A stretch of DNA of 64,000 nt, taken from Rhineura floridana (Eukaryota > Chordata > Lepidosauria > Squamata > Rhineuridae). Below are positions 1-10,986 of this stretch, one piece after another. Made by a program: the position numbers and the translations under genes. Positions within the stretch are counted from its first letter, which is position 1; every line of letters starts with the position of its first letter. The stretch covers positions 232,223,943 through 232,287,942 of the forward strand of contig NC_084482.1 in the NCBI RefSeq assembly GCF_030035675.1, in the 5' to 3' direction. The notes below the pieces were generated by a model, which saw nothing but the letters and a program-made list of their open reading frames with translations, was not told the origin of the DNA and did not search any database.

Positions 1-374
1 AAATGCTGGAAATGCTTTTGGCAACCGGCTCCCTGGCCAGCCCCTTTGGGTTGCACCTCCCAGCCGCCCCAGGCAGGTGCGCAGCTGCGTGAGGAGGCCA
101 GAGGCTCCTGGGAGTTGCCATGCAGACCACCGGGAGAGGCAAGAAGTGGCCACAGGCGGTCTAGGATGAGGGGTGAGAGTCCTTTCCCTGCCACCTGTGA
201 CCCCTGGGGTTGTCTCTTTAAAAAAGGTTGAGGGGGCTTAGCCCCGAGGCAGGGAAAGTGGAATTTTCTTGGCAAGGGCTGGCAGGAAGTGCCCCCCTCT
301 CTTTCTGGAGGAGGCATGGGGAGGGCAGGCACCCTTGCAAAGAAGGACCCCCTCAGACCTCTCTCCTTTTCCAG
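1..374 (+). other. PHF1 upstream intron sequence, no exon assigned
   Basis: This is presumably PHF1 intron, perhaps with an exon. A possible acceptor/donor pair (gcgcag near 86, gtgagag at 173) encloses one open frame, but its end phase does not match the exon starting at 375, so no exon is called. Confidence 0.4.
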
Positions 375-708
375 CACAAGCAGCAGACCCTCCCTGGATC
401 CTTGTGACGCAGCAGCTGCCTCCACCACGGAGCAAGAGAGCCTGGAACAACCTGTCCTTGCACCCCCTGCCACCCCCACCACCGCCTTCCTGCCTCGCCC
501 GGCCCCTGCCGCTGCCGCCACCACCAAGCGCCCCCCCCAGCCTCCAGGGACTGCCCCCTCGGCCCTCTGCCCCCCTGCCAGCACCAGCTACTTTGGGCCC
601 ATGGGGCGGCTGGCACGAGGGGAGGCGGTGCGTGTCCTGGCCCGACGCGTCACGACCGACGGCATGGTCCAGTACCTGGTGGAGTGGGAGGGAGGAGGCA
701 TGTTCTAG
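375..708 (+). CDS. PHF1: PHF1 last coding exon (C-terminus), partial gene
   Basis: This is the C-terminal exon of PHD finger protein 1, a Polycomb-like accessory subunit of PRC2 that acts on chromatin in the nucleus. An acceptor (ttttccag, ending at 374) precedes an exon whose first base completes a codon. It encodes about 110 residues: a proline/alanine-rich stretch, then a conserved tail beginning [20 protein letters not shown] and ending VEWEGGGMF before TAG at 706-708. That tail is the C-terminal signature of the Polycomb-like family (human PHF1 ends in a very similar RVLARRV..DGSVQYLVEW stretch; MTF2 is related). The PHD fingers and Tudor domain lie upstream of the window. The neighbours CUTA and SYNGAP1, in human order and orientation, favour PHF1 over MTF2 or PHF19. 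Upstream exons are not resolved in bases 1-374. Confidence 0.93.
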
Positions 709-1255
709 CCACCCCCACCCCCCGTGTGGGGTTTTTGGAAACAAAATGGACTCCCAGCCATGCTCATCATGGGGGGGGCATCTCTGTCCTTTGTGAATGG
801 CTAAGAGAGCAAAGTGCAATTCTGGGGGCTCAGCAGAGCACCTTCCCCCAGCAGTTTGGGGGCAAGAGTGGCTCCCCCACCCCACTCAAGAAAGGTTGAC
901 TGAGTTTCATCCCGGGGAGTGTGTGGGGAGAAGATGTGGGGCACGACCCTCGCATGCGCTCTGCGGCCTCGCTTCCTTGCGCCTCCAGGCCCGGCCATCG
1001 CCTTGAACAAGAGGTTTATTTCAGCTGTTGGGTTTTTTTACTGTTTGTTGGTAAAGGTTTTATTTAAAGAGAGTTGAAGAGAGCGGTAGAGGGCACCGCT
1101 TCCCCATAGGGCCTGGAGGGAGGGGGAAGGGGAGTCTGCCCCATCTCTCCCCATCTGCACCTCTGTTGCTGCTGCCGCCGCTGCCGCCGCCACTGCTGCT
1201 AAGCTGACTCTGTTGTACAAAGTACCACGCTGAATAAAGAGAGCTTCTGGCAAAG
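709..1255 (+). other. PHF1: PHF1 3' UTR with poly(A) signal
   Basis: The sequence after the PHF1 stop is GC-rich and non-coding. It contains a GCT/GCC triplet tract at about 1163-1200. A canonical AATAAA lies at 1233-1238, so cleavage probably falls near 1250-1260. The end is inferred from the signal. Confidence 0.75.
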
Positions 1256-1599
1256 ACTCTTCTGTCTGCGGCTCCTTCCTGGGGCAGGGCACCCTGCCCA
1301 CCCCTCCCCCCACAAGCCCCAGACCCAACCTGGTTCCCCTCCCAAAGAAGCCTGGGGGGCCGCCTGGCTCTCCTGGCCAGGAGGAGGCGGCAGGAGCACT
1401 GGTTTTTACATCCCTGGCATCTGATTTCTGACCTGCTCAGGCTGGATCGATTTGGGTGTCGGGAAGCCGCACGTCACAGGAAGAGCACACAAGCTTTACA
1501 GAGATCAAGTCAAAGCATTCCTTGGAAGGACACACACCCCCAGCAACCATTTCCCTATTGCCCAGGTTCCACCATCTTGCTCCCTGCAAAGACACTTAG

Positions 1600-1908
1600 A
1601 ATCAGAGTTGGAAGGGGCCTCTGAGGTCATCAAGTCCAACCCCCTGCTCACTGCAGGAATCCAAATTAAAGCATCCCCGACAGGTGGCTGTCCAGCTGCC
1701 TCTTGAATGCCTCCAGTGTTGGAGAGCCCACCACCTCCCTAGGTCATTGGTTCCATTGCTGTACTGCTCTAACCATTAGGAGGCTTTTCCTGATGTTTAG
1801 TCGAAATCTGGTTTCCTGAAACTTGAGCCCATTATTCTGTGTCCTGCATTCTGCAAGATTGAGAAGAGATCCTGGCCCTCCTGTGTGGCAACCTTTCAAG
1901 TACTTGAT
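1600..1908 (-). mobile_element. CR1 LINE 3' end fragment
   Basis: Read on the minus strand, this is the CR1 3' terminus: RT C-terminal coding region plus the 3' end. The block with agttggaaggggcct and ccaaccccctgctca recurs at 11704, 50343 and 50829. It is interrupted at 1909 by a BovB piece and resumes at 2238. Confidence 0.85.
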
Positions 1909-1910
1909 CA

Positions 1911-2237
1911 TCAGCAACAGACGGCATACTAATAGAGTTGCTACAAGCTACTGACACTGGATCTGTGCAAATTTTGACAAAAAATTGTCAACAATTAAGG
2001 AAAACTAAACAATGGCCCACAGACTGGATGCATTCAATATACATCCCAATTCCAAAGAAAAGGATCCCAGGGAATGCAGCAATTATCAAACTATTGCCTT
2101 AACATCCCATGCACGTAAAGTAATGCTCAAGATTCTACAATAAACGCTCTTACCATATATGGAGTGAGAAATGCCAGATGTCCGAGCTGGATTTAGAAAG
2201 GGAAGAGGCACCAGAGATCATATCGCAAACATACGTT
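1911..2237 (+). mobile_element. BovB (RTE clade) LINE fragment, RT region
   Basis: Translated on the plus strand with stops, it matches the RT region of the longer BovB at 37918-40925: matching peptides include KTKQWPTDW, IPKKR and [17 protein letters not shown]. Both ends are truncated. It sits between two parts of one minus-strand CR1 and replaces about 90 bp of it. Confidence 0.8.
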
Positions 2238-2575
2238 GAATAATGTTTCCAGTCCCCTGATCATCCTTGTTTCCCTCCTTTGAACTCGTTCCAGTTTGTC
2301 TGCATCCTTCTTAAAGTGCGGTGTCCAGAACTGGACAAAGTACTCAAGATGAGGCCTAACCAGTGCTGAATAGAAGGGGACCCATAATTCACGTGATTTG
2401 GAAACTATACTTCTGTTAATGCAGCCTAATATAGCATTTGCCTTTTTTGCAGCCACATCGCACTGTTGGCTTATATTCAGCTTGTTATCAACAACAATCC
2501 CACAATCCTTCTCACATGTAATATTGCTGAGCCAAGTATTCCCCATCTTATAACTCTACATTTGGTTGAACTGTG
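2238..2575 (-). mobile_element. CR1 LINE ORF2 C-terminal fragment
   Basis: The minus-strand frame reads [21 protein letters not shown] and [12 protein letters not shown], the CR1 reverse transcriptase C-terminal region. It continues the copy interrupted at 1909-2237. The right edge is approximate. Confidence 0.85.
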
Positions 2576-2660
2576 CACTTCTCCCCGTCCTCCTCTGTAT
2601 AGGAATGCATTCAGACCAGGCAGCCTTGGCTTTCTCTACATGACCCCCCAGGGGGGTGGA

Positions 2661-2666
2661 TTTATT
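2661..2666 (-). other. CUTA: CUTA poly(A) signal
   Basis: TTTATT on the plus strand is AATAAA on the minus strand, 82 nt beyond the CUTA stop codon. It is the nearest canonical signal and implies a very short 3' UTR. Confidence 0.65.
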
Positions 2667-2747
2667 ACTGCTATTATCATAAATTCTTTCCACCCCCTCC
2701 CATCAGCACTCCCCCCTCTTCTTGGCTGTGGGGCTCCTGCTTCTGCC

Positions 2748-4937
2748 TCACTCGGGGACGGTCTCTTCGACCCACTGTAAGTAGGGCGGGTTCCCCTGCT
2801 GGATGGGAACAGAAATCACCTCGGCCACTTCATAGGGGTGCACAGACCTGCAAAGTGGAAAGGGGGCAGGAAAGACACAGAGGGTCATCTCGTGGGGTGA
2901 GCCACTAAGACCCTCTCCCCCAGTTGCCAGGTTGCAGCGCTATCCCCACAGGACTCACCGGACAAATTCTGCAAGTGCCGAGACACGTGAACTTCGTGTT
3001 TTAATCATCTGTGGGGTGGAGGAACGGGTAGGATTTGAACACAAAGGGGGGGGGGGAAGCAGGTTTCACCACCAGTGCCAGTCCTGACCTCAGTGCCACC
3101 TCCCAAACTGTACTGGTGAGTTGGAAACAGAGGAGACCCCCTTCCAGTCCCACCTGGCTCCCAGCCAGAAGAGCCTTGGGTCACTTCCAGTCCCCCAGGC
3201 CATTGCTGTCCCAGCTTGGGGGGCAGGGGGCATGTTTCCCCCTTACCGAAGGGCCCCTGCCCTGCCCATGAGCAAGGCTGGCTCTCTTGGGGGGAGAGGT
3301 GCTCTACGCCAGAGCCTGGGTAGGTGACAACCCCAGAAGCAGGCAAGGAGGCGAGTCCGCGGCCCCTGACCTATTTTCATCAGCAATGGGGCTCAGCTAC
3401 ACCCCCCAGCATGCTCTTCGCCCACTGTGCCCATCCCTGCTTGCTTGTTTAATGCGGGGGGGAGAGAAGAGATATCTATTTTCACCCTCTTGGGGGCTTC
3501 TCTGTTCACCAGCATGGTGGACCGAACGACAACAGGAGCAGCGGCAGAGACCCGCCCCCTCCCTCGCCCCCAGATGTAAGGGGCAGAGAACAGTGTCTCC
3601 ATCATTGCGACGGCACGTTCCTCCCTCCATTGCATACTATATGCATCCCAGCAACACCAGTGCAGCTCCCTGCATCACTAAGGGCCACAGCTCAGTGGGG
3701 AGAGCACCTGTGCCTTGCAGGGAGAAGGTCCCCGCCAGCAGCATCTCCAGGCAGGGCTGGGGGAGGTTCCCTGCCTGAAACCCTGGGAAGCCACTGCTGC
3801 TGCCAGTCAGTGCAGATGAAACTGAGCTACTAGAGATCAATTGCTCTGACTCCGTATTAAGGCAGCTTCCTGTCCCCACCCAGAGACGTCCCCCGACTCA
3901 CCAGCAGCACCTCCGAGTCCTCCTCAATCTTGCCTTTCCACTCGTAGCTGAAAGAGAGACGGGAGAGGGAGTGAGGGGCAGTCAGCCCTTTGGAGCAGGC
4001 CCAGGGCAGGCCACGTGTATTAGCCAGCATCACCACCACCACCACCACTACGTGTGAAATCTGTTTCCAGCCAGTGGTGCTCGGCACAGAGAAGCAATAA
4101 TGAGGATGCAACAAAAGTTAATAACAAGCAGCAATTAAAGTGTTTTAAAATAAATAAATAAATGCATAGGTTGTCCCTGGCCCAACACAGGAAATAAATG
4201 GGTTCAGGGGAGGGGATAAAAGTAGAAGGCAAAATGGTGCCCCCCCAAAAGAAATGTGTTTGTGGGAGGCCTCTCTGGGGTCTACCACTTTGCAGCATAG
4301 TATGGGCCCAACCTGGGGCATCACCTCACCCCCAAGACAAACGTGCCAAACCCAACTCACATGGAAGTGATCTGAGGGACAATGTTGACACATGCGGCCA
4401 GCCGCTTCTCGACCACAGCCCTGCAGTGGAGGGAACAGAGTGGCCCTCAGCGCCCTGCCCTGAACAGTTGGCCCCTGGCGAGCAGCCCCAGGCAAGAAAG
4501 AGGGTCCAGTGGTGCCCCAGTTGCCAGCCCCTAACCCTGTCCCTGCCCAAAATCCATAGGTGCCAGTGGGGGCACCCACCTGCCAATCTCCCTGGCCACC
4601 GTCTGGTTGGGGCAAGTGACGAAGGCTGCAGAGAGGGTCCCGGGGACATAGGATCCGGCGGCTGTGGCCATGGAGGAGAAGAGCTGACAGGCCGACCGCA
4701 GGAGGGGAAGCATCAACAGGGGCAGCGCAAGCACCTGCGAGGGCAGATGAGGAAGAGGAGTGGGAGAGGGTGGGGGGAACGGGGTGTCCTCCTTCGCAGC
4801 CCCCGCCCAGCCTGCGTTGAGCAAGCGGCCCCACTTCTGCCTGCAGTGGATCCCCAGAAGGGCAATGAGGGCGGCCTGGGGGCAGTGGCAGCCCCCCTTC
4901 AGCTACTTACACAGCAAGCGCCTTTGGCCGTCTGCAT
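2748..4937 (-). CDS. CUTA: CUTA, CutA1 divalent-cation tolerance protein homolog, six coding exons
   Basis: CUTA is a small trimeric protein of the CutA1 family, linked in vertebrates to acetylcholinesterase processing and copper handling; its biochemical role is unsettled. Minus-strand coding exons: 4911-4937, 4580-4734, 4361-4420, 3902-3947, 2959-3008, 2748-2847. All splice sites are GT/AG, phases agree, and the total is 438 nt (145 aa plus stop). Residues 1-30 form a leader starting MQTAKGACC, followed by a leucine-rich stretch that could be a signal or anchor. The conserved core follows: [67 protein letters not shown] and GNPPYLQWV. The C-terminus (VEETVPE) is shorter than in human. The first ATG is the least certain point: exon 1 was chosen because its donor (gtaag) gives phase 0. 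An internal Met (MATAAG, exon 2) could also initiate. Confidence 0.93.
3678..3875 (+). mobile_element. tRNA(Ala)-derived SINE in CUTA intron
   Basis: It begins with an A-box-like gccacagctcagtgg, continues with a diverged B-box region and the family body (cagggctggg, ccctgcctgaaaccctg, ctgctgccagtcagtgcaga) and ends aaggcagcttcctgt. The same family occurs at about 31455, 52141, 55085, 57306 and 62790. It lies between CUTA coding exons 4 and 5. Confidence 0.75.
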
Positions 4938-5760
4938 TCGGCTCTGGGGGCCGCTCTTGCCCGGCCTGGGGCTGGGGGGCTGCCCTGCAGGGATGACGCG
5001 AGCACGGCAGGGCCTCCGGCTCAGGCCTTGAGGCGGGGGCTGCCCCGAGTCTGCCCAGGGGCTGCTGCCGCCTCTCCTCGGGGAGGGGGGTGGTCACGTG
5101 GCGCCGGTCGAGGGCTCAGCAGAGGCCAAAAGACCCGGGAGGCACGCCTGGAGCCTCCTCAGACGTGGCCTGAGACACGTGTCTCTGTGTGCATGAATGC
5201 TCCCCCACGGGTGTCAGCGATCCTTCCCCTGGGCACAGGCGAGCCTCGTCGCCTGAAGCGAGGGCAGCACGGGCAGCAACTCGACGGGGCAGCCCTTCTG
5301 TCCCGGCAGAGATCAGCCCCTGTGCGGCGGCGGGGTGGGGGAGAGAGAAGGGTTGAAAAGGTTCATGGAATGGGGGGGACAGGAGAGGGGGGCGGAGGGG
5401 GCCACCCTTGCGGAAGGGTGAGGAAGGAGGCCTGGGAGCTCCCGCAGATGGTGCGGGGGATCCGCTCGCTCGCTCTCTACCTGCTCCCTGTCGCGTCCGC
5501 CCCACGTGAACAGAAACCCCACCCTGCTCCCTCGTACATCATAGGCCCCGCCCCTTGGGGCTTTGACACGGCCCCGCCTCCGCTAAGCCCCACCCAGGAA
5601 CGTCGCGGGAGCTCTTGCGCATTGCCGCAGCTGTCAGGCAGAAATGCAGCCGGTGGAGCCCGAGCATGTTCCGTTCGCTCACACTTCACTAACTTGCATC
5701 GGGGGGGAGGGGGGAGATGCGGCTTCCCGCGAGATGTTCCTGCTACGCCGCAAAATGCTG
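4920..5760 (-). promoter_or_regulatory. CUTA: CUTA CpG-rich promoter region
   Basis: GC- and CpG-rich sequence covers CUTA exon 1 and its upstream side. GC-box-like motifs (ccccgcccc, ggccccgcctcc) lie at about 5545-5582. No TATA box is obvious. The transcription start site cannot be fixed from sequence alone. Confidence 0.6.
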
Positions 5761-5814
5761 CTTTTCCCCTTCGTTATTATTGAATGCACATGCAAGTGTA
5801 ATTAATTTGAACCA

Positions 5815-5935
5815 ATAGGATTTGGTTATAATCCTATTCGGTGGAAGCGGGTGTGCATGTCTACTCAGAAGTAAGTTTCTTTGAGGTGAATGGAACTTAC
5901 TCCCAGGTGAGTTTGTCTAGGACCGCAAAGGTACC
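5815..5935 (+). repeat. Short palindromic interspersed repeat (MITE-like)
   Basis: It contains tgtctactcagaagtaagt, then an inverted partner (aacttactcccaggtgag), giving a near-palindromic core. A second copy in reverse orientation is at 29941-30030. No target-site duplication is clear here. Confidence 0.5.
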
Positions 5936-6165
5936 GCCAAAGGATCGGCTGATATTTCTTCAAGCGAGGCCTGCCATTTTCTGTAGCCTGCAAGGAATTC
6001 TGTTGTTGTTTATTTGCATCTAAAGCCATTTTTTGCCCCAATCTCCATACATCTTGAGATGGCCTACGAGCTCTTTTAAAGCAAAGACTTCACAATTCCC
6101 AAATAAGCAACTCAAATATGAGGAAAGTTTGCAGCCCAGCTCTGTAGCCACCCTTCCTTGTTAGT

Positions 6166-8045
6166 AATAATAATAATAATTTTATTTATTGGTCGCCTAT
6201 CTGTCCAGGTTAATGGACACTCTAGGCGACTTACAATAAAAAACAATACATCATATACAATATACAAAATAAAACACAGTCATAGTCAATTTAAAATCAG
6301 TTTCCAATTAAAACATCATAAAACTAACCCTCCCCAATCCCATAGGCCTGCCTGAATAGCCAGGTTTTTAAGACTCCGGGAAAACCTGTCAGGGAGGGAG
6401 TATGTCGAAGATCAAGAGGAAGGGAGTTCCAGAGGGTGGGGGCCACAATCGAGAAAGCCCTCTCTCTGGTCCGCACCAGCCTAGCTATTTTAACCGGTGG
6501 GACCGAGAGAAAGTCTTGTGAGGCTGATCTTGTCAGGCGGCATAATTGGTGACTCTGGAGGCGCTCCTTCAGATAAACTGGGCCGAAACCGTTTAGGGTT
6601 TTAAAGGTCAATACCAACACCTTGAATTGGGCCCGGTAGACAACTGGTAGCCAGTGAAGATCCATTAACACTGGAGTGATGTGATCACAGCGACGGCTGT
6701 GCTTGATCAAGCGCGCCGCCACATTCTGTACCAGCTGTAACTTCCGGACCGTTTTCAAGGGTAACCCCACGTAGAGCGCATTACAGTAGTCCAAGCGAGA
6801 GGAGACCAGGGCATGTATCACTTGTGGGAGCAGATGAACAGGAAGGTAGGGACGCAGCCTTTGTATCAGACGTAATTGATACCAAGCTGCCCGACTCACT
6901 GCTGACACCTGAGCCTCCATGGACAGCTGGGAGTCAAGAATGACCCCAAGGCTGCAGACCTGGTCTTTCAGGGGCAATCTAACCCCATTAAGCATCAGGT
7001 CTGTAATACCCAGCCTCCCTTTGTCTCCCACAAGCAACACCTCGGTCTTGTCAGGATTCAGCTTCAGCCTGTTCTCTCCCATCCATCCACTTACGGATTC
7101 CAGGCACTTGGACATGGTATCTACAGCCAACTCTGGTGAGGACTTAAATGAGAGATAGAGCTGAGTGTCATCCGCATATTGGTGACACTTCAGCCCAAAA
7201 CTCCTGATGATGGCCCCCAGCGGTTTCACATAGATGTTAAACAGCATGGGAGAGAGGATAGAGCCCTGTGGTACTCCACAATTAAGAGACCAAGGGTCTG
7301 AAACCTCATCTCCCAAAGCTACCCTCTGGTGCCTATTTGAGAGATAGGAATGGAACCACTGTAAAACAGTGCCCCCCATTCCCAATCCCTCAAGGCGATC
7401 CAAAAGGATACCGTGGTCAACGGTATCGAAAGCAGCTGAGAGATCTAGGAGGACGAGGAAGGTATACTCCCCCCTATCCAGCACCCTCCTCATATCATCC
7501 ACCAGAGCGACCAAGGCTGTTTCAGTTCCATGCCCTGTCCTGAAACCCGATTGGAATGGATCTAAATAATCCGTTTCCTCCAAGTGTGTCTGTAACTGTT
7601 TGGCCACCACTCGCTCAATCACCTTGCCCAAGAATGGTAAGTTAGATACCGGGCGGAAGTTATTCAGTTCTCGGGGATCCAAGGAGGGTTTTTTTAAGAT
7701 GGGCTTTATCACCGCTTCCTTGAGGGCTAATGGCATTGCACCCTCTTTCAAGGATGCATTTACCATTGCCTTGATCCCTTCACTCAGTCTCTCCTTGCAG
7801 CTCATAACAAGCCACGAAGGGCAAGGATCAAACAGGTGGTTGGCTTCACGGTACCAAGCACCTTGTCCACTACCTCAGAGAGAAGAGGCTGAAACCGATC
7901 CCACCGGACCGGAATGCAACTGGCCGACCCTGGCCCACTACCTGTATCCACAGCGAGCGGAATCGTGCTCTTCAGGCGCTCGACTTTATCAGATAGGGCA
8001 GCCACATTTCTAGATGGGCATTGGGGGGTGAGGGAGAGGCGCATA
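6166..8045 (-). mobile_element. L2-clade LINE, 5'-truncated, long open RT frame
   Basis: An uninterrupted minus-strand frame at 6324-7805 (493 aa) encodes the L2 reverse transcriptase. It has the motifs FRPVSNLPFLGKVIERVV, LLDLSAAFDTVDH, NCGVPQGSILSPMLFNIYV and CHQYADDTQLYLSF (YADD catalytic box), and the C-terminal DLHWLPVVYRAQFKVLVLTF. A further 80 codons upstream (7802-8044) are open in another frame, so one frameshift separates them; the copy is cut near 8045 and has no endonuclease. The 3' end is a TAA-type microsatellite at 6166-6180. The open frame suggests it is younger than the other L2 copies in the window. Confidence 0.92.
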
Positions 8046-8120
8046 GCACCAGTAAATCCCTCCCCCCCTGGAGAGGATGTGAGGGCCAGGCCAGGGGAAG
8101 AGAAAGGCAGTGACCTTCAC

Positions 8121-8674
8121 CAGGGCCAGCGCCAGAGGGTGGCCATGTTGGGTCCTTGCCGAGGGCCCCTGTGGCCCTCTGAAGTCACCTCCTTAGGGTA
8201 GGAGGGTGGTGTTCCCGTTCCATGATCTGCAGCAGCACTGGGTCCTGCAACCCGCCACCCTCGGCTCCTGCTGGGAGGAAGGGCAGGATATAAATCAAAT
8301 AATAAATAAATAAATAACCCAACCCTGCCAGATTGCAGAGAGAGAGCTCTCAGGCACCCCCCCCCAGTACAGACAAGCGTGGGCTTCAATAAGCTGCCCG
8401 CCTGCCCCACCTACTGCCCATGTTGTGTGAATGCCATGTGCACTGTGCACACATGCCTACCATCAGCCAGGATGGCGGTGGGGCTTCCCTAAGGGGCTGA
8501 AACCTCTGCTGCTATGCACACACGCCACTCACACAACATGAGAGGTAGGTGGGGTGCGCAAGTGGGCTTATTAGCTCCATGCTGCCTCTATGGGGTATGT
8601 CTGTTGGGCTACAGCACTGTGGGCCCGGGGCAGATTGGCGCCCAAGGGCCCAGTCATGCCTAGTGCCAGCCCTG
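8121..8674. mobile_element. hAT-like non-autonomous DNA transposon, copy 1
   Basis: Its ends match as inverted repeats (cagggccagcgcc at the left, tagtgccagccctg at the right). It is flanked by 8-bp sequences agreeing at 6 of 8 positions (accttcac, gccttccc), as expected for an old hAT duplication. The interior matches, in reverse, the element at 42407-42849. An L2-type 3' tail (ggctcctgctgggaggaagg, then an ataaata run) is inserted at about 8264-8318. No transposase is seen. Confidence 0.7.
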
Positions 8675-8757
8675 GCCTTCCCCCTCACTCCTCTTCCTTC
8701 ATCCAGAGAGTGTGTTAACTCACATGAATGAAGTTTAATCTGTTGAATTTTCCCACC

Positions 8758-9846
8758 TTTCCAAATTTATATCCTGCCCTTCCTCCCAGAAGGAGCCCAG
8801 GGTGGCAAACAAAAACACTAAAAACACTCTAAAACATCTTCATCACAAAAGACTTTAAAATATGTTAAAAGAAAACATCTTTTAAAAATTTGTTTTTTTA
8901 AAAAAACAGCTTTAAAAGCGCCTTAAAAAGCAATTCCAACACAGATGCAGACTAGGATAGGTCTCAACCTGAAAGGCTTGTTGAAAGAGGAAAGTCTTCA
9001 AAAGGCACCAAAAAGATAACAGAGATTGTGCCTGCCTAATATTTAAGGGGAGGGAATTCCACAGGGTAGGTGCTGCCACACTAAAGGTCCGCTTCCTATG
9101 TTGTGCAGAACGGACCTCCTGATAAGATGGTATCTGCAGGAGACCCTCACCTGCAGGGCGCAGTGATTGACTGGGTATATAAGGGGTAAGACGGTCTTTC
9201 AGGTATCCTGGTCCCAAGCTGCATAGGGCTTTGTACACCAAAACCAGAACCTTGAACTTGGCCCGGTAGCAAATGGGCAGCCCGTGCAACTATTTCAGCA
9301 GCAGGATGACATGTTGGCAATACCCTGCCCCAGTGAGCAGTCACACCACATTTTTCATCAGCTGCGGCTTCTGGATCAACCTCAAGAGCAAGTCCACATA
9401 GAGCGCATTACAGTAATCCAGCCTGGAGGTTATCAGTGCATGGACAACAGTGGTCAGGCTATCCCAGTCCAGAAACAGCCGCAGCTGTCTTACCAGCCAA
9501 AGCTGGTAAAAGGCACTCCTAGCCACTGAGGTCACCTGGGCCTCTAGTGACAAAGATGGACCAGGAGCACCCCCAGACTATGAACCTGCTCTTTCAGAGG
9601 GAGTACAACCCCACCAAAGCAGGCAACTGACCAATTATCTGAACTCGGGAACCACCAACCCACAGCACCTCTGTCTTGCTAGGATTCAGACTCAGTTGAT
9701 TGGCCCTCATCCAGCCACCACTGAGTCCAGGCAGCGGTCCAGGGCTTGTACGGCGTCTCCCGATTCAGATGTTACAGAAAAACAGAGCTGGGTATCATCA
9801 GCATACTGCTGACACCTCACCCCAAATGTCCTGATGACCGCTCCCA
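8758..9846 (-). mobile_element. L2-clade LINE (second subfamily)
   Basis: The minus strand reads the L2 RT C-terminus (SAFYQLWLVRQLRLF, TSRLDYCNALYV, YRAKFKVLVLVYKAL, LWNSLPLNIRQAQSLLSFW) and a 3' end with ccctgggctcct and AT-rich runs. Frameshifts and stops break the frame. It is cut near 9846. Confidence 0.88.
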
Positions 9847-9847
9847 A

Positions 9848-10785
9848 GGAGCAACTGAGGGGAATAGTTTATGGCTACAGTAAGGTAATTAACTGATAAC
9901 ATCCAGCAGCCAGGCCGTACATCTGTCAGGCTTGAGGCAAAGAGCCCCACAACTACAGTCAGTGTAAATACTGAGAGAGCGAAGAACAGAGGAGTCCTGG
10001 GGAAGTCCAAACTCAAGGTACTGGGGATCCAATGACACAGGGCAGGGTCGCGGTCACAAGCCGGGCTGGGTACAAGGAGTCACGAAAGGCTGATGCTGTT
10101 TCCAGCAGGAGCCCCAAACCACTCACTGCCTTTTAAGCTCCCTCCCTGGTTCATGAGCTAGCAATCAGCCCTCCAACTCCCAGAGCATGTAGCCGTGAAC
10201 AGCCAGAACTTCTGCACCGCTCTGCTTCTGGTGGGCGTCTGCTCTCAGGGTGTGGAGGGGCCTCCTGTTCATTCCCTGAGTTTGACTGAGGAGCTCTGGC
10301 TGTATCCTGAACATCTTCCAGTGATGGGAGTCTGTGGCTACGTCTTGGGTGGGTCTACTTGTTCCCTGTCCTGGGTCCGCTGTGCCAATCCCCTGCTCCT
10401 CATTCTCCTCTGAGGACTCATCTGAGGGAGGCATGACAGGAGATACGATAGCGCTCTTCAAGTACTTGAAAGGTTGCCACACAGGGGAGGGCCAGGATCT
10501 CTTCTCAATCGTCCCAGAGTGCAGGAAAAGGAATAATGGGCTCAAGGTGCAGGAAGCCAGATTTTGGCTGAGCATCAGGAAAAACTTCCTAACTGTTAGA
10601 GCCATACGACAATGGCACCAATGACCCAGGGAGGTGGTGGGCTCTCCAACACTTCAGGCATTCAAGAGGCAGCTGGACAGCCACCTGTCGGGGATGCTTT
10701 AAGTTGGATTCTGGCACTGAGCAGGGGGTTAGACTTGATGGCCTTATAGGCCCCTTCCACCTCTAGTTTTCTATGATTCTATGCC
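9848..10785 (+). mobile_element. CR1 LINE 3' end, split by an insertion
   Basis: The plus-strand CR1 3' end is at 10434-10785 (gagatacgatagcgctcttc to attctatg). A 16-bp upstream piece (9848-9863) is separated from it by an unrelated block of about 570 bp at 9864-10433. Confidence 0.75.
9864..10433. repeat. Unclassified interspersed block, possible LTR-like relic
   Basis: About 570 bp is inserted in a CR1 copy. It ends in catgaca, has a TTTTAAG-containing stretch near 10131, and shows no coding frame of known type. The ends resemble those of an old LTR, but no convincing target-site duplication was found. It is reported as unclassified. Confidence 0.35.
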
Positions 10786-10986
10786 TTATTCACTGGATTT
10801 TTTTTAGAGGGTGCTATTCTTACATTGCTCTGGTTCTTAAGCTATCATCCTTTAAACGCAGGTTATCATTGTCTGTCATATCACAAATTAAAAAGACACC
10901 CCCCAAAAAAGAAATCCTAGGAAGGGCAAAGCACAACTTTGGGGGGGGAAGTGCCTCCATCCCCCCACCCCCTGGCTTTAGACCTG

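Noticed and set aside
86-172. Possible upstream PHF1 exon between gcgcag and gtgaga
   Set aside because: The only open frame ends in a phase that does not match the exon at 375, and no PHF1 homology was recognised.
4198-5031. 277-codon plus-strand frame across CUTA
   Set aside because: It is a GC-rich shadow of CUTA exons and introns on the opposite strand with no recognisable domain.
8100-8674. Host CpG-rich exon near GATGGCGG motifs
   Set aside because: The block is a hAT-like repeat with a second copy at 42407-42849.
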